A stretch of DNA of 64,000 bases from Pseudomonas sp. Bc-h (GTDB taxonomy: Bacteria; Pseudomonadota; Gammaproteobacteria; Pseudomonadales; Pseudomonadaceae). Location: positions 186,001-250,000 of the forward strand of contig NZ_MUIN01000017.1 of assembly GCF_002080045.1 (NCBI RefSeq), in the 5' to 3' direction. The position numbers and the translations under genes are program-made. Below, piece by piece: positions 16,662-25,680 of the stretch. Below the pieces are notes generated by a model. It ran no database searches and was not told the DNA's origin. It saw only the letters and a program-made list of their open reading frames with translations. Numbering within the stretch: position 1 is the first letter of the stretch; the number at the start of each line of letters is the position of its first letter.

Positions 16662-19168
16662 CAGACTCGGCTCGGTGAAAGAGGTAAGTGAAACATGGGG
16701 ATGGCGCCTGCTTCGTCGGCAACTGGGCTGGGTATCGCGTAAAGCGCGAGGCCAACACTGTCTGCCAGAACAGGGGCGCTCCACCCTGCGCCGGGCTCCG
16801 TGCTCAGACTGAGTGCGGCCGAGCAGCCCGCGAGGCGCAAAGACTCCGCAAGCGTCAGACCGTCGAGTACGGGTTGTGCATGAACCGCGCCAGTAGCGAG
16901 CAAGGCTTTACGCCATGGGCTGTCGACATGCATCAGTAATGTCAGGGGAAGCGCTTCGCGTTTGATGCGCCTTGCCAGGCTCAGCCATTGCTCGGCGATG
17001 TGTGCGTCCTGCAAGGTATCGGCAATCAAGAGCGTATGCGGGTTGCCGGTGCTGCTGGCCAGACGTTGCTCCTGAGACTCGATGACGAGCCTGGCGTCCG
17101 GAAGCGCGGCGGCATAACGGGGGTGCAAGCTTGCCCATGGGAGATGCACGCTTTGTGCTCGACTGGCGAATACCGCGCCATTAAGAGAAGCGTTTGGCCG
17201 CACGAGTTGGTCGTCCCGACAGATGATCCGGTATGGCTTTTCAAGCGAAGAGGGCAGGCTGTAAAGCGCAGGCGGCGCTCCTGTCAGGTGCTCGTAGATC
17301 AGGGCGTCCACCGGCAGCCTTTGCAGGTCTTCAAACAGCTGGTCGGTATCGGCCGGCAGTTGATAATCGAGGCTGAAATCCAGCGGCGTTATTTTTGCCT
17401 GAAGGGTCAAGCGGGTGTTCGAGCCTTCATGGCACCACGTCAGGCTCAGTGGGGCGTCGACTGCTTCGTGTTTGCCGATATGCAGGTGCTTGAGGCTTGG
17501 TTCTGGCCAGGAGCAGGTCATGCTAGCGGCGATTTGGCTTGCCAGTTCATCCAGGCGTTCGCGTTGGAGCATCTGACGTGCAGGCTTGATTGGGTCGCGA
17601 AGGCAGAAGGCGTCGAAACGGGCAGAAGCGTCTGGATAGCGTTGTTTCAGGATGGCGTTGTTGTGAGCGACACGCAGTGACTTTTCTTCACCGAAGGAAA
17701 CGCCTCCCTGATGTGCAACGAAGACATTCGGTGCTCCCATGTGGCGCCAGCCCAGTCCGCGAGCGCGCAGGCACCAGTCAGTTTCTTCCCCATAGCCCCG
17801 GGAGAGGTGCACCTCATCGAGGTAGCCCACTGCATCTATCGCGCTGCGCTTGATGTACAGACAGAATCCGCAACCGGTCTCGATTTCCATAGGCTGGCCG
17901 TTGGCGGAGGCTGCCAGTGCGTCCAGTTGCCCTTGTTCCGCTGCAGTGGGCATCGGGTGGCTGAATCGACTCCGGGGGAAGCTCATCAACTCGCCGTTGT
18001 TGGTAAAGGGGGTGACCGAGGCGATATCTTCATCGCTGTAGGCCACTTCCCGCAGGCGGTCGAGCCAGTTGCCGTGAACCCGCGTATCGGCATTGAGCCA
18101 CACGACATCCTGTTTGGGGCTCAGCGCCATTGCGCGGTTCATGCTACGAATGAAGCCGAGGTTAACCGGGTTCTGGACAAGCGTGATTTTGCCTTTAGCG
18201 GCCAGGACCTTCAGGGCTTTGGACAAGGCAGGAACAGGTGATACATCCTCGATCACTACCACCCGGTGAGGTGTACGGTTGAGCTTGCGTGCTGTTATCG
18301 CGCTGTTGATGCATTCGAGCGTTTCATCCAGGCCGTCAAACACGGGAATCAGCACATCCACCGGATGCTTTGTCCCCGGGTTCATCGCTGGAGGCGGTGG
18401 TGTGAATGCCGGCATTGCGAAAAGCGGGCTGCCCTGCAGCATGGGGCCTGCTTCGAAGCGCATCTGAACCGCCGGAGCGGGGTTGCTCATCTTGATACGG
18501 ATGCCGCCGTGCGCGACTGGCAGTCCGGCAGCGGCCAGCAATGGACTGGGCGAACTGGCGACGATGCTTATCTTGTGACCGTTGGCTTCCAGTTGCAGCG
18601 CAACGGGAGTCCGTAGGTCATGCAGGTTGAGCGCCCAGCCATGAATTTCCTGCTGTTCGGGCAGGTATTTCACGACGCCCACGCAGCCGGGCATCTCCCT
18701 TTGCGCCGCCAGTTGCTTGAGCACGAATGACAGCTCGTTGGGCGCTGTGATGTCTGGCAGCTGCGCAAGGATCATGCGCCGCAGCTGTTCGGCGGATTCG
18801 CACTGAGCGCGTGCGTGCCAGAGAGACATACGCAGCGCGGGATCATCAGGCAGTTTCTTCCAGGCTGCCGTCAGGTAGCGGCTGGCCAATGCCGGGTCAC
18901 CTTGCGCAAGGATGCAGCGGGCAACGAGTGCCTGAACATCGGCGCGCAAAGGCAACGCATCGGCGGCGTAGCTTAAAAAAATAAAAGCGAGCTTGGGGGC
19001 CGCGGCCAGTGCATCGATACCTTTCCAGATGGCTGCTTCCGGGCGGTATTCGGATGTCTGGAATGCACACTCGAGCGCCACGCAGGCGGCAGCATGTTCG
19101 GCGGCCTGGCGGTCACGGTGGAAAATGTCCATGAGCGTTTCTCGCCCATGGTCGAGGTGTATGGACAT
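16661..19168 (-). CDS. Large GT2 glycosyltransferase with helical N-terminus, GW module and degenerate C-terminal domain
   Basis: An 835-residue multi-domain protein. Residues 1-150 look like helical, TPR-type repeats (ALVARCILAQGDPALASRYL). A beta-rich GW module follows (EQQEIHGWALNLHDLRTPVA). Residues of about 285-540 are a GT2 domain with VDVLIPVFDGLDETLECINS, HRVVVIEDVSP, NLGFIRSMNRAMALS, DVVWLNADTRVHGNWLDRL and YGEETDWCLRARGLGW. The last 280 residues have no firm family but read like a degenerate GT-B half (LLIADTLQDAHIAEQW, LPLTLLMHVDSPW). Its start lies about 30 bases beyond a terminator-like hairpin after the DUF4214 gene. An internal ATG at 19132, preceded by GAGAAA, is an alternative start. 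It is coupled to the next glycosyltransferase by a one-base overlap. Confidence 0.8.
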   Translation of the reverse strand: MSIHLDHGRETLMDIFHRDRQAAEHAAACVALECAFQTSEYRPEAAIWKGIDALAAAPKLAFIFLSYAADALPLRADVQALVARCILAQGDPALASRYLTAAWKKLPDDPALRMSLWHARAQCESAEQLRRMILAQLPDITAPNELSFVLKQLAAQREMPGCVGVVKYLPEQQEIHGWALNLHDLRTPVALQLEANGHKISIVASSPSPLLAAAGLPVAHGGIRIKMSNPAPAVQMRFEAGPMLQGSPLFAMPAFTPPPPAMNPGTKHPVDVLIPVFDGLDETLECINSAITARKLNRTPHRVVVIEDVSPVPALSKALKVLAAKGKITLVQNPVNLGFIRSMNRAMALSPKQDVVWLNADTRVHGNWLDRLREVAYSDEDIASVTPFTNNGELMSFPRSRFSHPMPTAAEQGQLDALAASANGQPMEIETGCGFCLYIKRSAIDAVGYLDEVHLSRGYGEETDWCLRARGLGWRHMGAPNVFVAHQGGVSFGEEKSLRVAHNNAILKQRYPDASARFDAFCLRDPIKPARQMLQRERLDELASQIAASMTCSWPEPSLKHLHIGKHEAVDAPLSLTWCHEGSNTRLTLQAKITPLDFSLDYQLPADTDQLFEDLQRLPVDALIYEHLTGAPPALYSLPSSLEKPYRIICRDDQLVRPNASLNGAVFASRAQSVHLPWASLHPRYAAALPDARLVIESQEQRLASSTGNPHTLLIADTLQDAHIAEQWLSLARRIKREALPLTLLMHVDSPWRKALLATGAVHAQPVLDGLTLAESLRLAGCSAALSLSTEPGAGWSAPVLADSVGLALYAIPSPVADEAGAIPMFHLPLSPSRV

Positions 19169-19192
19169 AAGCTGTCGGGTTCACAAGAAAAT

Positions 19193-19225
19193 AAAAGAGG
19201 GGCGACCCGAAAGTCGCCCCTTTTT
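19193..19225 (-). terminator. Terminator-like hairpin after the DUF4214/RTX gene
   Basis: GGGGCGAC (19199-19206) pairs with GTCGCCCC (19213-19220) around a six-base loop. On the minus strand the stem is followed by TCTTTTATTTTC, and on the plus strand by TTTTT. It probably ends most transcription of the secreted-protein gene and lets a smaller amount read into the glycosyltransferase genes, a common way to express a structural protein above its neighbours. Confidence 0.75.
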
Positions 19226-19277
19226 GCATACGACCCAGCCTTGCGGCCGGGCGTATTTGTCGCTACGACAGGGCTAG

Positions 19278-20717
19278 TTACACCGCGCCGTGCAGAACAA
19301 CGACGTTGTCGTTGTGAGCGACTGCTTCAGCAGAACCAACGATAGCGATTGCCACGTCAGCGTGGGTAGCGCCGTTAGCCAGGGCAGTAGCCCAGTCAGA
19401 CTTGCCAGCGTCGTCGGCGGTACGGCCGAGGGCGTTCTGGTACAGAGTGTCCAGGAACTGGCTGTCAGTGTGAGCAGTGGCTTCAGTCGAGCTGGTGATG
19501 GATGCAGCTACATCAGCGCGGCTTGCACCGTTGAACAGTGCCGATACCCACTGGCTTTCGTCAGCGCTGGTGGTAGCGCCATCGCGGCCCAGTACGTTGG
19601 TGTACAGGTCGTGGATGAAGGTACCGTTCGAAGCGTCTACAGTCTGTGCTTCAGCGGAGACAGCAATTGCAGCAGCAACGTCGGACAGCGAAGCGCTGCC
19701 GTTGGCAACTGCGCCAGCCCAATCGTTAGCACCAGCGTCACCAGTGGTGTCGCGGCCCAACAGGCTCAGGTACAGATCGTTGACGTGAGTTGCAGCTTCC
19801 TTGGTCGAGAACTCGGAGGAAGTCAGGAACTGGTTGGTGATGTCGGTCAGCGAAGTACCGGCTTCAACCTGAGCGCTGAAGTACTTGGCGCCTTCCAGTT
19901 CAGCGTCGCGACCCAGCAGGCCTTCGTACAGACGCAGAGCGGCTGCTTCAGCATCGCTGTGTGCCAGAGCAACAGTGCTGCCGTCGGTGAAGGTCAGGAA
20001 CTCTGCATCGGAGATGACTGCAGTCTGGTCACCGGTCAGGGTCACGTTGTTGTGGTTGCCAGCGGCGTAGGTGTAGTCAGCAGCCGAACCAGTCAGCTGA
20101 ACCACGTCGTAGCCAGCACCAGCGTTGACGATGTTGGTGTTGCCAGCAACGCCGTCCAGAACGATGGTGTCGTTACCGGTACCGGTCGTGACGTTGTTGT
20201 TGCCTTCGCCAACCAGAACGGTGTTGTTGCCGTTGCCAGTGACGATAGTGTCGTTGCCGTTACCGCCGTCGACGAAGGTGTTCTGATCGCCTTTAACGGT
20301 GATCACGTCGTTGCCAGCACCGCTGCTTACAACCAGACCGAAATCGGTGGTCGGTGCAGCAGCAACAGCTACGCGAGCCAGGGAAGCTTCAGCAGCAACT
20401 GGAGCGTCGATGGTTACGTTCAGGCTGGCGTTGGTGTCGAAGATGTACGCTTTAGCCGAAGCCAGCGAATCAGGCAGATCAACGTTGACCAGGTCGGTGG
20501 CAGCGCCAGCGATGGTTGCAACTACAACGTCAGCATCGGCAGTCTGGCCAGTCGGAGTCACAGGAGCGGTTACACCGTCCCAGGCTGCGTAGTTGACGGT
20601 TTCAGCAGTGTCCAGGTTCAGCAGAGCGCTGATGGCAGCTGCGGTATCTTGAGAAACGCTGGCGGTGTCCAGGAAAGACTGGAACGAAGCGGAGGTAATT
20701 GGGCTGTCGTATTGCAT
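19278..20717 (-). CDS. DUF4214/RTX Ca-binding protein, probable type I secretion substrate
   Basis: A 479-residue acidic protein without cysteine, as expected of proteins exported unfolded by a type I system. After an alpha/beta N-terminal part, residues of about 140-215 hold Ca-binding RTX-like repeats (SSGAGNDVITVKGDQ, DGGNGNDTIVTGNGNN, TTGTGNDTIVLDG). From about residue 255 follow four DUF4214 units, each with a (L/N)xLGR(D/T) core (LYEGLLGRDAELEG, LYLSLLGRDTTGDAG, LYTNVLGRDGATTS, LYQNALGRTADDAG). The chain ends in the hydrophobic NDNVVVLHGAV, fitting an uncleaved C-terminal secretion signal. AGGA precedes the ATG. It lies opposite the ABC/HlyD/TolC exporter genes and is followed by a terminator. 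A structural surface or S-layer-like role is an inference. Confidence 0.85.
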   Translation of the reverse strand: MQYDSPITSASFQSFLDTASVSQDTAAAISALLNLDTAETVNYAAWDGVTAPVTPTGQTADADVVVATIAGAATDLVNVDLPDSLASAKAYIFDTNASLNVTIDAPVAAEASLARVAVAAAPTTDFGLVVSSGAGNDVITVKGDQNTFVDGGNGNDTIVTGNGNNTVLVGEGNNNVTTGTGNDTIVLDGVAGNTNIVNAGAGYDVVQLTGSAADYTYAAGNHNNVTLTGDQTAVISDAEFLTFTDGSTVALAHSDAEAAALRLYEGLLGRDAELEGAKYFSAQVEAGTSLTDITNQFLTSSEFSTKEAATHVNDLYLSLLGRDTTGDAGANDWAGAVANGSASLSDVAAAIAVSAEAQTVDASNGTFIHDLYTNVLGRDGATTSADESQWVSALFNGASRADVAASITSSTEATAHTDSQFLDTLYQNALGRTADDAGKSDWATALANGATHADVAIAIVGSAEAVAHNDNVVVLHGAV

Positions 20718-20734
20718 GTGGAAGTCCTGATACG

Positions 20735-21616
20735 TCAGGCCATTTGGCCTGTGCTACTAATTTTCTGCTTCAATGCAGAGTTTTCCCACGGAGACTTATA
20801 GCGGGCAGCGTTCATCTTCGTTACGGGTGTAATGCAGATATGTAGCGCCACCAACGGCTCGGTGCCGGTAGGGCCATACATCATCTGGTCGGCAACAACG
20901 AGTTGCGGCACGGAGCCGCGGAACACGATGTGCCCTGACAATTCGTATAAATGACGGTTCGGTCCTACCAGGCCAAAGCCGGCAGATACCAATGGAAGAG
21001 ATTTGCCCCGGGTGCCGGTGAACGTCCCGGAGACCACTTTCGGGCTGGGGCCTGAACCGCTGGCGGTGGAGGCGTAAACGAGGTCGACACCGGCAGGCTT
21101 GCCTTCCCAGTGAAGGCTGAAACCTTCCAGGCGACGGATGCTGTCATGCTCGCCAGCCCAGCCTTCCGCAGACTCCACATCGCCTGCACCTTGAAGATGC
21201 GCGAGGAGTTTCAGCGTCACGGGTACAGGGGACGGGGCGATGACTGCGCTGGCATCCGGTGTGGAGATGACGCCGAAATTGCGCATGATGGCTGGGGATG
21301 TGTCGATACGGTCGATGCGCAGATCGATAGGATCAATGCTTTCATCGAACATGTGATATTCGGTGATCAGGACAGTCGCGATGCCGTTTTTGACACGGGC
21401 CACTATGGTGTCGCCGAGCTTGGCCAGCATATTTTTGCTGATGCCTTCCGCCGGGAAGAAATCGATCGCACCTTTGCCAAGCGGCGCTTGCTGCAACGCG
21501 ATACAGACAGGTTTGTCTGCGGGGGGCTGTGAGGCGTAGCGGAAAATGTACATCCCCGGTTCAAGCAGCGTGACGCGGGAAGTGATTTTCAAGCCATCTA
21601 ATGTTTGCGACTGCAC
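20735..21616 (-). CDS. Unrecognised protein encoded with the DUF4214 secreted protein
   Basis: A 293-residue protein that I do not recognise. It has no signal peptide, membrane segment or cysteine-rich region visible beyond two isolated Cys. It reads as a mixed alpha/beta soluble protein with a beta-rich second half (SLHWEGKPAGVDLVYAST, GLVGPNRHLYELSGHIVFRG). EGWAGEHDSIRRLEGFSLHW and VVADQMMYGPTGTEPLVALH are its most distinctive stretches. A GTG start with AAGGA about 11 bases upstream begins the frame. It ends 17 bases before the DUF4214 gene on the same strand, so the two are almost certainly one transcript, and a role in stabilising, exporting or anchoring that protein is possible. Nothing in the sequence proves it. 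Confidence 0.6.
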   Translation of the reverse strand: MQSQTLDGLKITSRVTLLEPGMYIFRYASQPPADKPVCIALQQAPLGKGAIDFFPAEGISKNMLAKLGDTIVARVKNGIATVLITEYHMFDESIDPIDLRIDRIDTSPAIMRNFGVISTPDASAVIAPSPVPVTLKLLAHLQGAGDVESAEGWAGEHDSIRRLEGFSLHWEGKPAGVDLVYASTASGSGPSPKVVSGTFTGTRGKSLPLVSAGFGLVGPNRHLYELSGHIVFRGSVPQLVVADQMMYGPTGTEPLVALHICITPVTKMNAARYKSPWENSALKQKISSTGQMA

Positions 21617-22577
21617 TCAATAAGTTTCCTTCTTATCCCGAGCTGACAGCAGTTGATTCAGAGGCATGGGCCTCGCTCAACTCTAAACAGGTACTGCACA
21701 ACTTAGTGGCGCATTGGTGGCAACCGTCCGAGTGGCGAGATTAATCGATCCGGGACAAAAGTCAATTCAATCCATGTCAGAAAGTAGGATCTTTCTGATT
21801 TCTAAGTACGAAAATACCGGCGGACATGGTGATATGAAATTGGAATTTTGTGTGCACCGTTGGTCCGGAAAACATCGCTTTTGAATCCCTTCGTATGAGG
21901 GTAGTCGCTCCTTTGTAAGCCCTCTGTCTCGGGCGCTGCAGCGTAGTCGGGGAATAAAAATCGATGCGTCTCAAGGTACTCGTCGGGGTCGGGCAGTCTT
22001 GGGTTGGCCCAAGGCGGTGAGCGGCCTTTTTTGGGAGGATTTATGGTCGACCGCTCTGGCTCGCGGGTCTTGCTCTTTGCGGGCAGATTTTTCGGCGAGC
22101 CGGCTCGCCAGCAAGCGTCAGTGTGTTGGTTGTTTTCTGATCAATCTCTTTATGAGTCGTTACGCTCGCAGATGCCTGGCCAAGGGCTGAATTCCTGAAA
22201 ATTGTCGGGTGCGCGCTCGATATCTCAATCTGCAATTTTGACGATACTACTGGTGGCAAACTGCTACACGATTATGAGTCGCACTGGTGGGTCGGAGCGG
22301 AAGAGGCAGGCGCGGATGAAACTGAATGGGTCGGTCAGGAAACATACCGACATATATGTTGCGCAGTTCGTCGGGATAATCGCAAACATGTGGAACTATC
22401 GCGCTAAGTTGCATCCCACTGTTGCCGGTGAAGTCTTGTGGATTTCACTTTCTGACAAAACATTCATGAAAAATCTGCCGAGCGGACAGTAATTTGATGG
22501 CCCTTTAATGCTGCCTGACGCTATCGCCGATGGTACACTGCCGCGCTTTCGCAGCCCTATCTCTAGTAATGGATTCC
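21617..22577. other. Divergent intergenic region between the secreted-protein operon and its exporter
   Basis: About 960 bases with no convincing gene; the open frames present (60-96 codons) lack ribosome sites and recognisable protein. The middle is AT-rich compared with the flanks. A perfect 16-base palindrome, GGCGAGCCGGCTCGCC, lies at 22094-22109 and resembles the core of Pseudomonas REP sequences. The region must hold the promoters of both divergent units, but no promoter pair could be assigned with confidence. Confidence 0.45.
22094..22109. repeat. 16-base perfect palindrome, REP-like
   Basis: GGCGAGCCGGCTCGCC is fully self-complementary and is followed by AGCAAGC, similar to REP cores common between Pseudomonas genes. 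It is isolated in the divergent intergenic region. It may be a solitary REP or a dimeric operator; sequence alone does not decide. Confidence 0.4.
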
Positions 22578-24341
22578 ATGAGTCGCTCACACGAAAACAA
22601 TCTGCAAGCGGCCCTCAGGGTCTGTAAAGGTAGCTTCCTATCGGTCGGTTTCTTCAGCTTCTTCGTCAACACGTTGATGCTGGTACCTACCTTTTACATG
22701 ATTCAGGTGTCTGGACGCGTAGTGCCCAGCAGCAGCACGTCCACGCTGATCATGCTGACGCTCATTCTGACCATTCTCATGGCAACGCTCGGTTCGCTGG
22801 AATGGGTCCGGTCGCGGATCATGGTCCGTATCAGTAATCGTCTGGACGTGCTTCTCAGTCGGGACGTCTACCGGGCCAGTTTCAAGAAGGCATTGAGCAG
22901 CGGGGGCATGGATGCCTCTGCTCAGTCTCTTAATGATCTCACCGCTCTGCGTCAGTTTTTGACCGGAAATGGTCTGTTTGCCTTCTTCGATGCCCCATGG
23001 CTGCCGATCTACACCGCTGTAATGTTCCTTTTTCATCCGTGGTTCGGCTGGATGACTGTCGCGGCGGCGGTTGTGTTGGTGGTGTTGGCGTACCTCAATC
23101 ATCGCTACACCGGTAATGCCTTGGCCGAGGCGAACAAACAAAGCCTCACGGCCAACCTGCAAACCACCAAAAATCTGCGCAATGCCGAAGTGATCGAGTC
23201 CATGGGGATGCTCGACACGCTGATGGGGCGTTGGGCCACTCGTCAACGCAGAGTGCTGGTGCTGCAGTCTGCGGCCAGTGACAAGAGCGGGATCATTACG
23301 TCCATCTCCAAAACGTTCCGCAACTGGGCTCAGTCGATGATGCTCGCAGCGGGCGCCTACCTGGTCATCACCCACGAAATCAATCCAGGCTTGATGATGG
23401 CCGGCTCGCTTCTGCTGGGTCGTGCATTGTCGCCAATCGATCAAATGATCGGCAGCTGGAAAGGCTTTGTGGCCGCGCGCGTGCAGTATCAGCGTCTGAA
23501 CGAGACGCTGGAAAAACTCCATGCGGAGCCCGAGCGCATGTCACTGCCCGATCCCCAGGGGCATGTTCAGGTTGAGAGTCTTGTTGTCGCGGCGCCGGGC
23601 GCAAAAGCGCCGGTCATCCGCAACATCAGCTTCGTGGCTCCGGCGGGCAGTATCGTCGGTATCGTCGGGCCGAGTGCAGCGGGGAAATCGACGCTGGCCC
23701 GAGCGTTGTTGGGCATCTGGCCCCCACAGCATGGCAAGGTACGACTGGACGGTGCTGACATCAGTGCGTGGGACAAGCAGAAGCTGGGTCCGCACCTGGG
23801 TTATCTGCCGCAGGACATCGAGCTGTTCGAAGGCAGCATCAGCGAAAACATCGCGCGGTTCACTAAAGTCGATCCCGAACAGGTTGTGCTGGCTGCACGG
23901 ATAGCCGGGGTGCATGAGTTGATTCTGCAACTGCCTGACGGATACGACACTGTCATCGGTAGCGATGGGGTCAATCTTTCAGGTGGCCAGCGTCAGCGCA
24001 TCGGCCTGGCCCGCGCCGTCTATGGAAGCCCGCGTCTGATCGTGCTGGATGAGCCCAACTCCAACCTTGATGAGGTGGGCGAGCGAGCGCTGGGTGTGGC
24101 GTTGCAGAAGATCAAGGAAACCGGGGCAACTGTATTCATCATCTCTCACCGTCCCAATATCCTGTCCCGACTTGATCGGGTCATGGTGCTCAATGCAGGC
24201 GTCATCACCATGTATGGCGCGCGCGATCAAGTGATTGCCGAACTGGCTCAGCAACAAGCGAAAGCCCAGGCGCAGGCTCAAGGGCAGGCCCAACCCAGAG
24301 TCGCACCCGCGACCCCTGAAACGGCCCAGCCCAGCGCTTGA
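22578..24341 (+). CDS. Type I secretion ABC transporter (permease/ATPase, AprD/PrtD type)
   Basis: A 587-residue inner-membrane ABC exporter that recognises the C-terminal signal of its substrate and energises export. The N-terminal half has hydrophobic segments (SVGFFSFFVNTLMLVPTFYM, TLIMLTLILTILMATLG) and lacks the C39-like domain found in RTX-toxin and Lap exporters, which places it in the AprD/PrtD/RsaD branch. The ATPase half contains Walker A GPSAAGKST (about residue 364), the Q-loop YLPQDIELF, signature NLSGGQRQRIGLARA and Walker B LIVLDEPNSNLDE. The tail is Gln/Ala-rich. The start could also be the ATG nine bases upstream; neither has a strong ribosome site. It begins a three-gene exporter operon opposite the DUF4214 substrate gene. 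Confidence 0.9.
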   Translation: MSRSHENNLQAALRVCKGSFLSVGFFSFFVNTLMLVPTFYMIQVSGRVVPSSSTSTLIMLTLILTILMATLGSLEWVRSRIMVRISNRLDVLLSRDVYRASFKKALSSGGMDASAQSLNDLTALRQFLTGNGLFAFFDAPWLPIYTAVMFLFHPWFGWMTVAAAVVLVVLAYLNHRYTGNALAEANKQSLTANLQTTKNLRNAEVIESMGMLDTLMGRWATRQRRVLVLQSAASDKSGIITSISKTFRNWAQSMMLAAGAYLVITHEINPGLMMAGSLLLGRALSPIDQMIGSWKGFVAARVQYQRLNETLEKLHAEPERMSLPDPQGHVQVESLVVAAPGAKAPVIRNISFVAPAGSIVGIVGPSAAGKSTLARALLGIWPPQHGKVRLDGADISAWDKQKLGPHLGYLPQDIELFEGSISENIARFTKVDPEQVVLAARIAGVHELILQLPDGYDTVIGSDGVNLSGGQRQRIGLARAVYGSPRLIVLDEPNSNLDEVGERALGVALQKIKETGATVFIISHRPNILSRLDRVMVLNAGVITMYGARDQVIAELAQQQAKAQAQAQGQAQPRVAPATPETAQPSA

Positions 24342-24354
24342 AAGGAACTCATAG

Positions 24355-25680
24355 ATGACCAGTAATGCAATGACAGTGCTCGAAGAGCACTCAGTAGATA
24401 TGCCGACTTCCGACCGCGGTATCCGCCGGGTCGGAATGACAATTGTCCTGGTGACCTTTGGCCTGTTCGGTACATGGGCGGCATTTGCCCCTCTGGGTAA
24501 TGCGGTTTATGGCAACGGGATGGTGACTGTCCAGAGTTACCGCAAGACCGTTCAGCATCTGGAAGGTGGCATCGTCAAAGAGCTACTCGCCCGGGACGGC
24601 GATACGGTCCATAAAGGCGATCCTTTGATTGTTCTGGATGACTCCCAGTTAAGCGCCGAATATGAGTCCACCAGCAACCAGTTGATCACCGCTCGTGCCA
24701 AAGAGGCCCGTTTGAGAGCCGAACGCGATGATCTTCCGTCGATCCCGGCGTTGGTTATCAGTGGCGTAGAAAGTGAACGGGCACGAGAAGCTATCAACGG
24801 CGAAGCTCAGGTTTTCAAGGCGCGGCATGTGGCGCGTCTGGGCGAGATTTCCGTACAGCAGGAACGTATCGGTCAGCTGAAACAGCAGATCATCGGCCTT
24901 AACGACATGATCGCGACCAAGGTCAATCTGGAGAAGTCCTACAGCGGTGAGATCACCGAACTGAAGGACTTGTTGCGCCAGGGCTTCGTCGACAAGCAGC
25001 GTTTGCTCGAGCAGGAGCGCAAGCTGGACATGCTCAAGTCCGAAGTTGCCGATCACCAGTCGACCATCACCAAGACCCGCCTGCAAATCAACGAAACCGA
25101 GTTGCAGATCGTGCAGTTGAATCAGAAATTCAGCTCTGACGTCGCCAAGGACTTGAGTGACGTTCAGGCGCAGGTGTTCGATTTGCAAGAGAAGGCGACA
25201 GCCCTGAAGGATCGTCTGTCACGCGTCATCATTCGTGCCCCTGAAGACGGCATGGTGCTGGACATGAAGGTTCACACTATCGGCGGTGTTGTCAGCGCGG
25301 CGACGCCGTTGCTGGACATCGTGCCAGAGTCCTCCGAGCTGGTGGTCGAGGCGCATATCGGCACTAACGATATTGATCGGATCACCATCGGTAAAAAGAC
25401 CGATATCCGCTTCAGCGCGTTCAACAGCGCAACCACCCCGGTCATTCAGGGTGAGGTGACGCGCATTTCCGCCGACCGCCTGACCGACGATAAATCGGGT
25501 GAAGGCTATTACCTGGTGCGTGTGAAGCTCACCGACGAAGGCAAAGAGCGTCTGGGCGATCGCAAGCTGCAACCGGGCATGCCTGCTGAGGTGTTGATCA
25601 ACGCCGGTAACCGGACGATGTTGCAGTACCTGCTAAAGCCTGCTCACAACATGTTCGCCAAGTCGATGATCGAGGAATGA
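24355..25680 (+). CDS. Type I secretion membrane fusion protein (HlyD family)
   Basis: A 441-residue periplasmic adaptor that links the ABC exporter to the outer-membrane channel. A single membrane anchor lies near residue 25-45 (VGMTIVLVTFGLFGTWAAFA). The following segment GNGMVTVQSYRKTVQHLEGG is the start of the biotinyl-lipoyl half-motif typical of HlyD/AprE. Residues of about 95-290 are a long coiled-coil hairpin (KSEVADHQSTITKTRLQINE). The second lipoyl half and beta-barrel follow (VIIRAPEDGMVLDMKVHTIG, GYYLVRVKLTDEG), ending in LQPGMPAEVLINAGNRT. AAGGA stands eight bases before the ATG. The gene starts 13 bases after the ABC gene and its stop overlaps the next start, so the exporter is one operon. 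Confidence 0.93.
   Translation: MTSNAMTVLEEHSVDMPTSDRGIRRVGMTIVLVTFGLFGTWAAFAPLGNAVYGNGMVTVQSYRKTVQHLEGGIVKELLARDGDTVHKGDPLIVLDDSQLSAEYESTSNQLITARAKEARLRAERDDLPSIPALVISGVESERAREAINGEAQVFKARHVARLGEISVQQERIGQLKQQIIGLNDMIATKVNLEKSYSGEITELKDLLRQGFVDKQRLLEQERKLDMLKSEVADHQSTITKTRLQINETELQIVQLNQKFSSDVAKDLSDVQAQVFDLQEKATALKDRLSRVIIRAPEDGMVLDMKVHTIGGVVSAATPLLDIVPESSELVVEAHIGTNDIDRITIGKKTDIRFSAFNSATTPVIQGEVTRISADRLTDDKSGEGYYLVRVKLTDEGKERLGDRKLQPGMPAEVLINAGNRTMLQYLLKPAHNMFAKSMIEE

Noticed and set aside
19290..20801. A plus-strand open frame of 503 codons opposite the DUF4214 gene
   Set aside because: Its translation is low-complexity Ser/Val/Gln and has no known motif, whereas the minus strand gives a protein with RTX and DUF4214 repeats and a proper ribosome site.
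22202..22492. A 96-codon open frame before the exporter genes
   Set aside because: No ribosome site, no recognisable sequence, and it lies in the AT-rich divergent promoter region.
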